From positions 1 through 20,161 of the forward strand of contig CAZDOQ010000019.1 in the NCBI GenBank assembly GCA_964507035.1: DNA of 20,161 nucleotides, given 5' to 3'. The position numbers were made by a program, and so were the translations under genes. Below are positions 14,018-20,161 of this stretch, piece after piece. The notes beneath the pieces are model-generated. The model was not told the DNA's origin. It worked only from the letters and a program-made list of their open reading frames with translations, and did no database searches. The stretch comes from Pseudolachnospira sp964507035 (GTDB taxonomy: Bacteria; Bacillota; Clostridia; Lachnospirales; Lachnospiraceae). The stretch's first letter is position 1. Each line of letters opens with the position of its first letter.

Positions 14018-14047
14018 CTTGAAATTTGGGGGATTTCAAGGTACACT
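14018..14047 (+). promoter_or_regulatory. Promoter with embedded dyad before the lipoprotein gene
   Basis: TTGAAA (14019–14024), 17 nt, and TACACT (14042–14047). An inverted repeat, CTTGAAAT (14018–14025) and ATTTCAAG (14033–14040), with a 7-nt G-rich centre covers the -35 and most of the spacer. This is a plausible operator where a dimeric repressor would block RNA polymerase. Predicted start is near 14054, giving a leader of about 57 nt. Confidence 0.6.
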
Positions 14048-14110
14048 TAATGAGACTGTAAAACAGGAATCTGTCGCACAGCGGTGCGGGACATTTTAGG
14101 AGGAGAGCAT

Positions 14111-14770
14111 ATGAAAGCTAGACAGGGCTTGCTGGTTGTCATGTTGACGGGGATCATGGCTTTGACGGCTGCTGGCTGCGGTTCTGTGAAATTTGACCCG
14201 CAGGAAAACAGCATTTTTGTAAAGGAAGACCGGACGGTGACCAGCGCTGAGTTTGTCAGCATTGACAATAGCGAGTTTGAGACGCCCCGGTACGACCAGG
14301 ATGAAATGCAGTCGTTCCTGGAGGATACGGTGAAGAAGTACAACCAGGAGACCTGCGGGCTGGACTTTGCCTATGCGGACGACGCGGAGGGGGACCTGCG
14401 GGTATCGGTGGAAGAGTTTTCAGTGGAAAACAACATCGCCAAGGCCATCCTGAACTATGCCAGTGCGGAGGACTATCTGAATTTCAACGGCACAGAGAAC
14501 GAGGGCTGTCTGAAGGATCTGATCATTGGTACGGTCCAAAACGGAATCGACTCCGGCTTGGACTTTAGCGGCATGGTCAATGCAGACGGGGAAGAGGTCA
14601 GCGCGGAGGACGTGCAGGATGACGCAAAGTATACGCTGGTGGCGGTGACCGGCTCCACCCGAATGGTGGTGGACGGAACGGTCCGGTATGTGAGCGCCGG
14701 CGTGACGGTGGAGGACGACAATACGGTGATTATAAGCGGAGATTCCACCGTGTATGTGATTTTTCATTGA
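14111..14770 (+). CDS. Uncharacterised lipoprotein
   Basis: I do not recognise a named family. The 219-residue product has a lipoprotein signal peptide: basic start MKAR, hydrophobic core (7–18) and lipobox LTAAGC with the lipidated cysteine at C23, so it should be anchored outside the cell membrane. The mature part is acidic (many D/E) and has no further obvious membrane span. A C-terminal beta-rich stretch (about 165–219) alternates polar and hydrophobic residues. ATG 14111 is preceded by AGGAGGAG; an in-frame GTG at 14084 lacks a good site. It has its own promoter and lies 39 nt before glyS with no terminator between, so glyS is likely cotranscribed. No function is proposed. Confidence 0.85.
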   Translation: MKARQGLLVVMLTGIMALTAAGCGSVKFDPQENSIFVKEDRTVTSAEFVSIDNSEFETPRYDQDEMQSFLEDTVKKYNQETCGLDFAYADDAEGDLRVSVEEFSVENNIAKAILNYASAEDYLNFNGTENEGCLKDLIIGTVQNGIDSGLDFSGMVNADGEEVSAEDVQDDAKYTLVAVTGSTRMVVDGTVRYVSAGVTVEDDNTVIISGDSTVYVIFH

Positions 14771-14809
14771 AGTGAGGCAGAATGCAGAGAGGATAGAGGA
14801 GACGGAGAC

Positions 14810-16198
14810 ATGGAAAAGACAATGGACAAGATCGTAGCGCTGGCCAAGTCCCGGGGCTTTGTGTACCCTGGCTCGGAAATCTACGGCGGTCTGGCCAATA
14901 CCTGGGATTACGGCAACCTGGGCGTGGAACTGAAAAATAATGTGAAGAAGGCCTGGTGGCAGAAGTTTATCCAGGAAAGCCCTTACAATGTGGGGGTAGA
15001 CTGTGCAATTTTGATGAATTCCCAGACTTGGGTGGCCTCCGGTCATTTGGGCGGTTTCAGCGATCCGCTGATGGACTGCCGGGAGTGCCATGAGCGGTTC
15101 CGGGCCGACAAGATCATTGAGGACTACTGCCAGGAAAAGAGCATTCAGCTGGAAGGCTCCGTGGACGGCTGGAGCCAGGAGCAGATGAAGAACTTCATTG
15201 AAGAGCATCAGATCCCCTGCCCCACCTGCGGCAAGCATAACTTTACGGATATCCGTCAGTTCAACCTGATGTTCAAGACCTTCCAGGGAGTCACCGAGGA
15301 CGCCAAGAACACCGTGTATCTGCGCCCGGAGACAGCCCAGGGAATTTTTGTCAACTTTAAAAACGTACAGCGGACTTCCCGGAAAAAGGTGCCCTTTGGC
15401 ATTGGCCAGACCGGCAAGTCCTTCCGGAATGAGATTACGCCGGGCAACTTTACCTTCCGGACACGGGAGTTTGAGCAGATGGAACTGGAGTTCTTCTGCA
15501 AGCCGGACACGGATCTGGAGTGGTTTGCTTACTGGAAAGAGTTCTGTATCGGCTGGCTCCAGTCCCTGGGCATCAAGCCGGAGGAGATGCGGGTCCGGGA
15601 TCACGAGGAGGAAGAGCTTTCCTTCTACAGCAAGGCTACCACGGACATTGAGTTTTTGTTCCCCTTTGGCTGGGGCGAACTGTGGGGCATTGCGGATCGG
15701 ACCGACTATGACCTGACCCAGCATCAGAACGTTTCCGGGGAGGATATGGGATATTTTGACGATGAACTGAAGGAGAAATATATCCCCTATGTCATTGAGC
15801 CTTCTCTGGGCGCGGACCGGGTGACTCTGGCCTTCCTGTGTAGCGCCTATGACGAGGAGACCATTGGGGAGAACGATGTGCGGACGGTCCTCCACTTTCA
15901 TCCGGTCCTGGCGCCGGTGAAGGTGGGCGTGCTGCCCCTCTCCAAAAAGCTGAATGAGGGAGCGGAGCAGATCTACGCAGAACTGTGCAAGTATTACAAC
16001 TGTGAGTTTGACGACCGGGGCAATATTGGCAAGCGGTACCGCCGCCAGGATGAGATCGGCACGCCTTTCTGCGTCACCTATGATTTTGACTCGGAGACGG
16101 ACGGGGCCGTGACGGTTCGGGACCGGGATACCATGGAGCAGGAGCGGGTGCCTATCGCCAAGCTGCGGGAGTATTTGGAGGAAAAAATCCGCTTTTAA
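14810..16198 (+). CDS. glyS: Glycine--tRNA ligase (alpha2 type)
   Basis: Class II aminoacyl-tRNA synthetase charging tRNA-Gly. The 462-residue single-chain form is the homodimeric type rather than the alpha2beta2 type. LAKSRGFVYPGSEIYGG (11–27) is the family opening. Cysteine pairs C90/C93 (DCREC) and C137/C140 (CPTC) look like a zinc site in the insertion. LRPETAQGIF (171–180), FRNEITP (205–211) and REFEQMELEFF (219–229) are class II active-site segments, and the anticodon-binding domain covers about 360–462. It lies 39 nt after the lipoprotein gene without an intervening terminator. No T-box was seen in the lipoprotein or glyS leaders. Confidence 0.97.
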   Translation: MEKTMDKIVALAKSRGFVYPGSEIYGGLANTWDYGNLGVELKNNVKKAWWQKFIQESPYNVGVDCAILMNSQTWVASGHLGGFSDPLMDCRECHERFRADKIIEDYCQEKSIQLEGSVDGWSQEQMKNFIEEHQIPCPTCGKHNFTDIRQFNLMFKTFQGVTEDAKNTVYLRPETAQGIFVNFKNVQRTSRKKVPFGIGQTGKSFRNEITPGNFTFRTREFEQMELEFFCKPDTDLEWFAYWKEFCIGWLQSLGIKPEEMRVRDHEEEELSFYSKATTDIEFLFPFGWGELWGIADRTDYDLTQHQNVSGEDMGYFDDELKEKYIPYVIEPSLGADRVTLAFLCSAYDEETIGENDVRTVLHFHPVLAPVKVGVLPLSKKLNEGAEQIYAELCKYYNCEFDDRGNIGKRYRRQDEIGTPFCVTYDFDSETDGAVTVRDRDTMEQERVPIAKLREYLEEKIRF

Positions 16199-16241
16199 GG
16201 AACGGAAGATTGAATCAGAGAGCCAGATAGATGAAAAGTGA

Positions 16242-16305
16242 AAACTGTCATTCTGTGCTGGGGCGGGACCTGCGCGTCTCAGTCTGGCCGGGATGACAGT
16301 TTTTT
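16242..16305 (+). terminator. Terminator after glyS with a large internal loop
   Basis: AAACTGTCAT (16242–16251) pairs perfectly with ATGACAGTTT (16293–16302), and the T run covers 16300–16305. The 41-nt interior can form further pairing. It lies about 44 nt after the glyS stop and should separate glyS from cysE. No clear promoter was seen between it and cysE (16306–16356), so the downstream operon's promoter is unresolved. Confidence 0.8.
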
Positions 16306-16356
16306 GAGCAATACACCTGCCCAAAGGGCCGGACGCTGTGGAGGGAGAAAGAACCT

Positions 16357-17058
16357 ATGGGACTGCTGCGCCATGTGAAGGAAGAGTTTGCCATCATCCG
16401 GGAGCGGGATCCGGCTATCAAATCGCCGTTGGAGGTCCTGTTATACCCTAGTTTTTGGGCCATGCTCCACTACCGTACCGCCCACAAACTGTATTTAAAG
16501 AAGCACTATTTTCTGGCCCGGTGGATTTCCCAGCGGACCGCCCGGAAGACCGGGATTGAGATCCATCCCGGGGCCCGGATTGGAAAAGGCTTTTTCATTG
16601 ATCACGGTCACGGGGTGGTCATTGGGGAAACCACCATCATTGGGGACAATGTGACCCTCTTCCAGGGGGTAACCCTGGGAGGAACCGGAAAGGAGACGGG
16701 CAAGCGCCATCCCACCCTGGAGGACAACGTGATGGTCAGCAGCGGCGCCAGAGTCCTGGGCTCCATCACCGTCGGCGCCAACTCCAAGATCGGAGCGGGC
16801 AGCGTGGTGTTAAGGCCAGTGCCGCCCAACTCCACAGTGGTGGGCGTGCCGGGGCGGATTGTGAAGCGGAACAACGTGCGGCTGCCCCGGGAGGATATGG
16901 ACCAGGTGCATCTGCCGGATCCGGTGCGGATGGACATTGACTGTCTGAAGGAGGAGAACGCTCGGCTGCGGAAAGCGGTGGAGCGGCTGGAACAGAAGGT
17001 GCTGGGGAGAATAGAGTTGCCGGCAAAGCCGGAGGAGGAAATAGATGAAGATTTATAA
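16357..17058 (+). CDS. cysE: Serine O-acetyltransferase (EpsC-type)
   Basis: Makes O-acetyl-L-serine from serine and acetyl-CoA, the first committed step of cysteine synthesis. The 233 residues are shorter at the N-terminus than the E. coli enzyme, like EpsC forms. A helical N-terminus (1–65) precedes the left-handed beta-helix of hexapeptide repeats (about 66–165). The catalytic D82/H83 lie in FIDHGHGVVIGETT, and LFQGVTLGGTGKETGKRHP (101–119) is highly conserved. The tail has a predicted coiled coil (about 195–217: LKEENARLRKAVERLEQKV) that may mediate oligomerisation. GGAGGGAG precedes ATG 16357. The last 14 nt overlap cysS, tying cysteine synthesis to cysteine charging. Confidence 0.94.
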   Translation: MGLLRHVKEEFAIIRERDPAIKSPLEVLLYPSFWAMLHYRTAHKLYLKKHYFLARWISQRTARKTGIEIHPGARIGKGFFIDHGHGVVIGETTIIGDNVTLFQGVTLGGTGKETGKRHPTLEDNVMVSSGARVLGSITVGANSKIGAGSVVLRPVPPNSTVVGVPGRIVKRNNVRLPREDMDQVHLPDPVRMDIDCLKEENARLRKAVERLEQKVLGRIELPAKPEEEIDEDL

Positions 17059-18445
17059 CACGCTGACCAAAAAGAAAGAGGAATTCATTCCCATTGAGCC
17101 GGGGAAGGTGCGAATGTACGTCTGCGGTCCCACGGTCTACAACCTGATTCACATTGGCAACGCCCGGCCCATGATCTTTTTTGACACGGTGCGCCGGTAT
17201 TTTGAACACAAGAACTATCAGGTGAACTATGTGTCCAACTTCACGGATGTGGACGATAAGATCATCAAGAAGGCCCAGGAAGAGGGAGTGGACGCTTCCG
17301 TGATCTCGGAGCGCTACATTGCCGAGTGCAAAAAGGACATGGAGGGAATGAACATCCGCCCTGCCACCACCCATCCTCTGGCTACCCAGGAGATTAATGG
17401 CATGACAGGCATGATCTCCCAGCTCATTGACAAGGGCTACGCCTATGTGGTGGAGGACGGCACCGTCTACTTTCGGGTTCGGAAGTTTGCAGGTTATGGA
17501 AAGCTGTCCGGCAAGAATCTGGAGGATCTCCGGTCCGGCAACCGGTCTCTGCTGGTCACCGGCGAGGACCAGAAGGAAGATCCCATGGACTTTGTGCTCT
17601 GGAAACCCAAGAAGGAAGGGGAGCCCTACTGGGAGTCCCCCTGGTGCCAGGGCCGGCCGGGCTGGCATATTGAGTGCTCGGTGATGTCCCAAAAGTATCT
17701 GGGGGAGCAGATCGACATTCACGGCGGCGGAGAGGACCTGGTGTTCCCCCACCATGAGAATGAGATCGCCCAGAGCGAGGCGGCCAGCGGCAAAGAGTTT
17801 GCCCACTACTGGATGCACAACGCTTTCCTGAATATTGACAACAAAAAGATGTCCAAATCTCTGGGGAACTTCTTCACGGTCCGGGATATCAGTGAAAAAT
17901 ACGACCTGCAGGTACTGCGGTTCTTCATGCTCAGCGCCCACTACCGCAGTCCCCTGAATTTCAGCGCGGACCTGATGGAGGCGGCCAAAAGCGGATTGGA
18001 GCGGATCCGCAACGGGGCGGAGCGGCTGCGGGATGTGGCAAAGAGTGGCGCCGGCGAGCCTATGATTGAAGAACAGAAAGCGGCGGCGGACGCCTTTGTG
18101 GAGAAGTTTGACGCGGCCATGGATGATGATTTTAATACGGCGGACGCCATTGCCGCTGTGTTTGAGTTGGTCAAGTACGCCAACACCCAGGCGGCAGCCG
18201 GCATGAGCCGGGACTTTGCCTCCTATCTTTCCCAGACCCTGGAGACGCTCTGCGATATTCTGGGCATTGAGACGGAGCAGAAGGAGGAGTTGCTGGACGC
18301 GGACATTGAGGCGCTGATTGAGGAGCGGCAGGCTGCCCGGAAGGCCAAGAATTTTGCCCGGGCGGACCAGATCCGGGATCAGCTGGCGGCCCAGGGAATC
18401 CTGCTGGAGGACACCCGGGAAGGGGTCAAATGGAAAAAGGCGTAA
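17045..18445 (+). CDS. cysS: Cysteine--tRNA ligase
   Basis: Class I synthetase charging tRNA-Cys; the 466-residue length is standard. Motifs are HIGN (36–39) and KMSKS (268–272). The zinc site that selects cysteine is formed by C27 (YVCGPT), C211 (HIECSVM), H236 and E240 (FPHHENE). The C-terminal helical domain (about 325–466) recognises the anticodon stem. The gene overlaps cysE by 14 nt and mrnC by 16 nt; GGAGGAAAT just before the ATG lies within the cysE coding sequence. No T-box leader was found for the cysE–cysS unit. Confidence 0.97.
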   Translation: MKIYNTLTKKKEEFIPIEPGKVRMYVCGPTVYNLIHIGNARPMIFFDTVRRYFEHKNYQVNYVSNFTDVDDKIIKKAQEEGVDASVISERYIAECKKDMEGMNIRPATTHPLATQEINGMTGMISQLIDKGYAYVVEDGTVYFRVRKFAGYGKLSGKNLEDLRSGNRSLLVTGEDQKEDPMDFVLWKPKKEGEPYWESPWCQGRPGWHIECSVMSQKYLGEQIDIHGGGEDLVFPHHENEIAQSEAASGKEFAHYWMHNAFLNIDNKKMSKSLGNFFTVRDISEKYDLQVLRFFMLSAHYRSPLNFSADLMEAAKSGLERIRNGAERLRDVAKSGAGEPMIEEQKAAADAFVEKFDAAMDDDFNTADAIAAVFELVKYANTQAAAGMSRDFASYLSQTLETLCDILGIETEQKEELLDADIEALIEERQAARKAKNFARADQIRDQLAAQGILLEDTREGVKWKKA

Positions 18446-18870
18446 GGAAGGTCTTTGACCTTTCCGGCCGGGATATCCGCACCTACTCGCCGCTGACCCT
18501 GGCTTTTTTGGGGGACGCGGTGTATGAACTGGCGGTGCGGACGGTGATTGTGGAACGGGGCAGCCGTCCGCCCAAGGAGTTGCACTTGGCCAGCAGCTGT
18601 CTGGTGAAGGCGGAGACCCAGTCCCGGATGGCGGAATTGCTGCGGGAAGAACTGACGGAGGCGGAGCGGACGGCGTACCGCCGGGGGCGCAACGCCCATC
18701 CGGTCACCACCGCCAAGCACGCCACCACCGGAGATTACCGCCGGGCCACCGGCTGGGAGGCTCTGATGGGCTATCTGTATCTCACCGGACAGGAGGAACG
18801 GCTGCTTCAGCTGATCCAAATGGGCTGGGAGCGGGTGCAGAGCGAGGGCACAGGGGGGAAGAACAGATGA
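18430..18870 (+). CDS. mrnC: Mini-ribonuclease 3
   Basis: Dimeric RNase III-like endonuclease without a dsRNA-binding domain, which matures 23S rRNA ends in Firmicutes. The 146 residues hold YSPLTLAFLGDAVYELAVR (19–37) with catalytic D29 and E33. The LHLASSCLVKAETQSRM helix follows, and the second acidic site lies in TGDYRRATGWEALMGYLYL (about 98–116). The start overlaps cysS by 16 nt and the stop overlaps rlmB as ATGA, so expression is probably coupled. Adjacency to rlmB places two 23S rRNA maturation functions together, as commonly seen in Firmicutes. Confidence 0.95.
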   Translation: MEKGVRKVFDLSGRDIRTYSPLTLAFLGDAVYELAVRTVIVERGSRPPKELHLASSCLVKAETQSRMAELLREELTEAERTAYRRGRNAHPVTTAKHATTGDYRRATGWEALMGYLYLTGQEERLLQLIQMGWERVQSEGTGGKNR

Positions 18871-19661
18871 AAGAAAAGAAATTTGCCAAGGGGCGGGGCG
18901 GTTCAGCGTCCCGCCCTGACGCGTATCCAACCGGTAAGATTGAGGGCCGCAACGCAGTGATTGAAGCGTTCCGGTCCGGCCGGGTCATTGACAAGGTGTT
19001 TGTCCAGGAAAATTGCCAGGACGGCCCCATTCAGACGGTGCTCCGGGAGGCCAGAAAACGGGATGCCCAGGTGCGCTTTGTGACTGGGGAACGGCTGGAT
19101 GAAATGTCTGAGACCGGACGCCACCAGGGAGTGATCGCCCTGGCTGCCGCCTACGGGTACGCCACCGTGGAGGATATGCTCCAAAAAGCGGAGGAAAAGG
19201 GGGAACCGCCCTTTTTGTTCCTGCTGGACGGCATTGAGGACCCCCACAACCTGGGGGCCATCATTCGCACCGCCAACCTGGCAGGGGCTCATGGGGTGAT
19301 CATCCCCAAAAACCGGGCGGTGGGCCTCACCGGGACTGTGGCCCGGACCTCCGCCGGGACCCTGAACTATACGCCGGTGGCCAAGGTGACCAATCTGACC
19401 CAGACCATGGAGGCATTAAAAGACAAAGGGCTTTGGTTTGTCTGTGCAGATATGGGCGGGACGACCATGTATCAGCTGGATCTGAAAGGTCCCATAGGCC
19501 TGGTGATCGGCAACGAGGGGGACGGCGTGTCCCGGCTGGTCCGGGAGCACTGCGACCTGGTGGCGTCCATCCCCATGAAAGGGGAGATCGACTCCCTCAA
19601 CGCCTCGGTGGCGGCGGGGGTGCTGGCCTTTGAGATTGTGCGCCAGAGAATGGGGGGATAA
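18867..19661 (+). CDS. rlmB: 23S rRNA 2'-O-ribose methyltransferase of the TrmH/SpoU family
   Basis: Uses S-adenosylmethionine to methylate a ribose 2'-OH, expected at 23S rRNA G2251. The 264 residues have an N-terminal basic tail, a substrate-binding domain (about 24–100, starting IEGRNAVIEAF), and a C-terminal SPOUT knot domain. Knot motifs are LLDGIEDPHNLGAIIRTAN (119–137, with N128 and R134), GLVIGNEGDGVSR (211–223) and IPMKGEIDSLNASVAAG (235–251). It starts inside the mrnC stop (ATGA). The family also includes tRNA and antibiotic-resistance methylases; the position after mrnC supports RlmB. Confidence 0.93.
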   Translation: MKEKKFAKGRGGSASRPDAYPTGKIEGRNAVIEAFRSGRVIDKVFVQENCQDGPIQTVLREARKRDAQVRFVTGERLDEMSETGRHQGVIALAAAYGYATVEDMLQKAEEKGEPPFLFLLDGIEDPHNLGAIIRTANLAGAHGVIIPKNRAVGLTGTVARTSAGTLNYTPVAKVTNLTQTMEALKDKGLWFVCADMGGTTMYQLDLKGPIGLVIGNEGDGVSRLVREHCDLVASIPMKGEIDSLNASVAAGVLAFEIVRQRMGG

Positions 19662-19663
19662 CC

Positions 19664-19840
19664 GTGAGCGACGGCTGTGAATACTGCGCCAACTATGAGT
19701 ACGACGAGGAATGGGAATGCTACACCTGCGTCCGGGACCTGGATGAGGACGAAATGGCTCGGTTCCTCCAGGGTACTTTTACCCAGTGCCCCTATTTTCA
19801 GATGGGGGACGAGTACCGGGTGGTGCGGAAACAGATGTAG
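19664..19840 (+). CDS. Small Cys-rich protein, resembles DUF6472
   Basis: A 58-residue protein starting at GTG 19664, only 2 nt after the rlmB stop. It has two CxxC pairs (C5/C8 in GCEYCANY and C19/C22 in ECYTCVRD) plus C42 in TQCPYF, with many acidic residues between and a basic end VVRKQM. The CxxC pairs suggest a zinc-binding fold. The pattern resembles short Clostridia proteins annotated DUF6472 that follow rlmB, but I recall this from memory rather than an alignment. The tight spacing, cysteine spacing and clean stop support a real gene, the last of the cysE operon. No ribosome binding site stronger than GGGGGATAA is present, so translation may be coupled to rlmB. Function unknown; a role with rRNA or translation is only inferred from context. 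Confidence 0.82.
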   Translation: MSDGCEYCANYEYDEEWECYTCVRDLDEDEMARFLQGTFTQCPYFQMGDEYRVVRKQM

Positions 19841-19845
19841 AAAAG

Positions 19846-19875
19846 CAAAAAGGACTCACATTTCTGCGAGTCCTT
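19846..19875 (-). terminator. Terminator of the tRNA-Thr gene
   Basis: On the - strand, AAGGACTC (19875–19868) pairs with GAGTCCTT (19857–19850) across a 10-nt loop, followed by a T-rich run TTTTTGCTTTT. The + strand side lacks a T tract, so termination of the incoming cysE operon here would be less efficient. Confidence 0.88.
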
Positions 19876-19877
19876 CG

Positions 19878-19950
<73 letters not shown>

Positions 19951-19992
19951 ATCCGCAACGCTTGACTTGGTGTCATCGCGTCAACGTATGGT

Positions 19993-20021
19993 ATTTTACT
20001 ATAGAACTTAGAACTTGTCAA
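19993..20021 (-). promoter_or_regulatory. Consensus promoter of the tRNA-Thr gene
   Basis: On the - strand a perfect TTGACA (20021–20016) and TAAAAT (19998–19993) are separated by exactly 17 nt. The sequence upstream (20022–20055 on the + scale) is A/T-rich and contains a 10-nt direct repeat AAAAATTGCA (20032–20041 and 20044–20053), resembling an UP element. Predicted start is about 36 nt before the tRNA. Confidence 0.9.
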
Positions 20022-20065
20022 GGAAAATCGAAAAAATTGCAACAAAAATTGCAGAACTGAAGTGA

Positions 20066-20110
20066 AAAGTTTATTTCCACTTTGCCTCCTTCAAAGTGGA
20101 AATAAACTTT
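20066..20110. repeat. Perfect 19-bp inverted repeat upstream of the tRNA promoter
   Basis: AAAGTTTATTTCCACTTTG (20066–20084), a 7-nt loop, and its exact complement (20092–20110). Arms start with AAA and end with TTT on both strands, so it could be a bidirectional terminator insulating the tRNA from a gene beyond the window. Sequence from 20111 to the end shows no identifiable gene. Confidence 0.85.
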
Positions 20111-20161
20111 GAGGCTTCGGTAGTTTGTGTGGAAGGGTCAGCGGCCAGGCAGCCTCGACTG

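Noticed and set aside
14420..16324. 634-residue open frame on the - strand across the lipoprotein gene and glyS
   Set aside because: It is entirely antisense to glyS and the lipoprotein gene, and its composition and lack of motifs indicate a shadow frame.
16199..16356. Cysteine T-box riboswitch before cysE/cysS
   Set aside because: GGCGGGACCTGCGCG only loosely resembles the T-box core, the region is too short for a full stem I, and no specifier loop was found. The hairpin is better explained as the glyS terminator.
20111..20161. End of a gene at the right edge
   Set aside because: Only 51 nt remain; a - strand frame ending in TGA can be drawn but there is no recognisable protein sequence.

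Overview
The window looks like a chromosomal core-genome segment from a GC-rich anaerobic member of Clostridia (Firmicutes), most likely Lachnospiraceae or a close relative. The main reasons are the gene order flavoprotein–cmk–ispH–S1 protein, the block cysE–cysS–mrnC–rlmB–small Cys protein, a biotin-dependent Na+-pumping oxaloacetate decarboxylase, strong AGGAGG ribosome binding sites and sigma-A promoters with 17-nt spacers. No phage, transposon, CRISPR or defence genes were recognised. All protein genes are on the + strand; only one tRNA is on the - strand.

Layout. 1–3310: threonine synthase (thrC), then a divergent ATP-type PEP carboxykinase ending in a strong terminator. 3371–4065: a single-gene unit for a cytidylate-kinase-like protein with its own promoter and terminator. 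4066–6176: a non-coding stretch, a near-consensus promoter, a perfect 20-bp palindrome in the leader, then a flavin reductase family protein, cobS and an alpha-ribazole-phosphatase-like gene (a small corrinoid unit). 6322–9840: a promoter, a four-gene oxaloacetate decarboxylase operon (gamma, biotin carrier, beta, alpha) and a terminator. 9842–13953: a promoter, a leader hairpin, then a BaiN/HI0933-type flavoprotein, cmk, ispH and an S1-domain protein, tightly packed and overlapping, ending in two hairpins. 14018–16305: a promoter with an embedded dyad, an uncharacterised lipoprotein, glyS and a terminator. 16357–19840: cysE, cysS, mrnC, rlmB and a 58-residue Cys-rich protein, with overlaps or 2-nt spacing throughout. 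19846–20021: a convergent tRNA-Thr(GGU) with consensus promoter and terminator on the - strand. 20066–20110: a perfect 19-bp inverted repeat.

How the genes fit together. PEP carboxykinase and the decarboxylase both act at the oxaloacetate node: one links oxaloacetate to PEP, the other turns oxaloacetate decarboxylation to pyruvate into a Na+ gradient. Flavin reductase, CobS and the phosphatase suggest late corrinoid assembly, possibly including cobalt reduction. The last block joins cysteine synthesis and charging (cysE, cysS) to 23S rRNA processing and modification (mrnC, rlmB).

I did not find a convincing new multi-gene system. The best leads are regulatory or structural: the palindromic leader of the flavin reductase/cob unit, an AT-rich patch with a possible internal promoter inside ispH, the altered substrate motif of the PEP carboxykinase, the lipoprotein promoter dyad, and the small Cys-rich protein after rlmB. 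Several starts were reassigned from the longest open frame on ribosome-binding-site evidence (1570, 4335, 5610, 6402, 9971, 14111).
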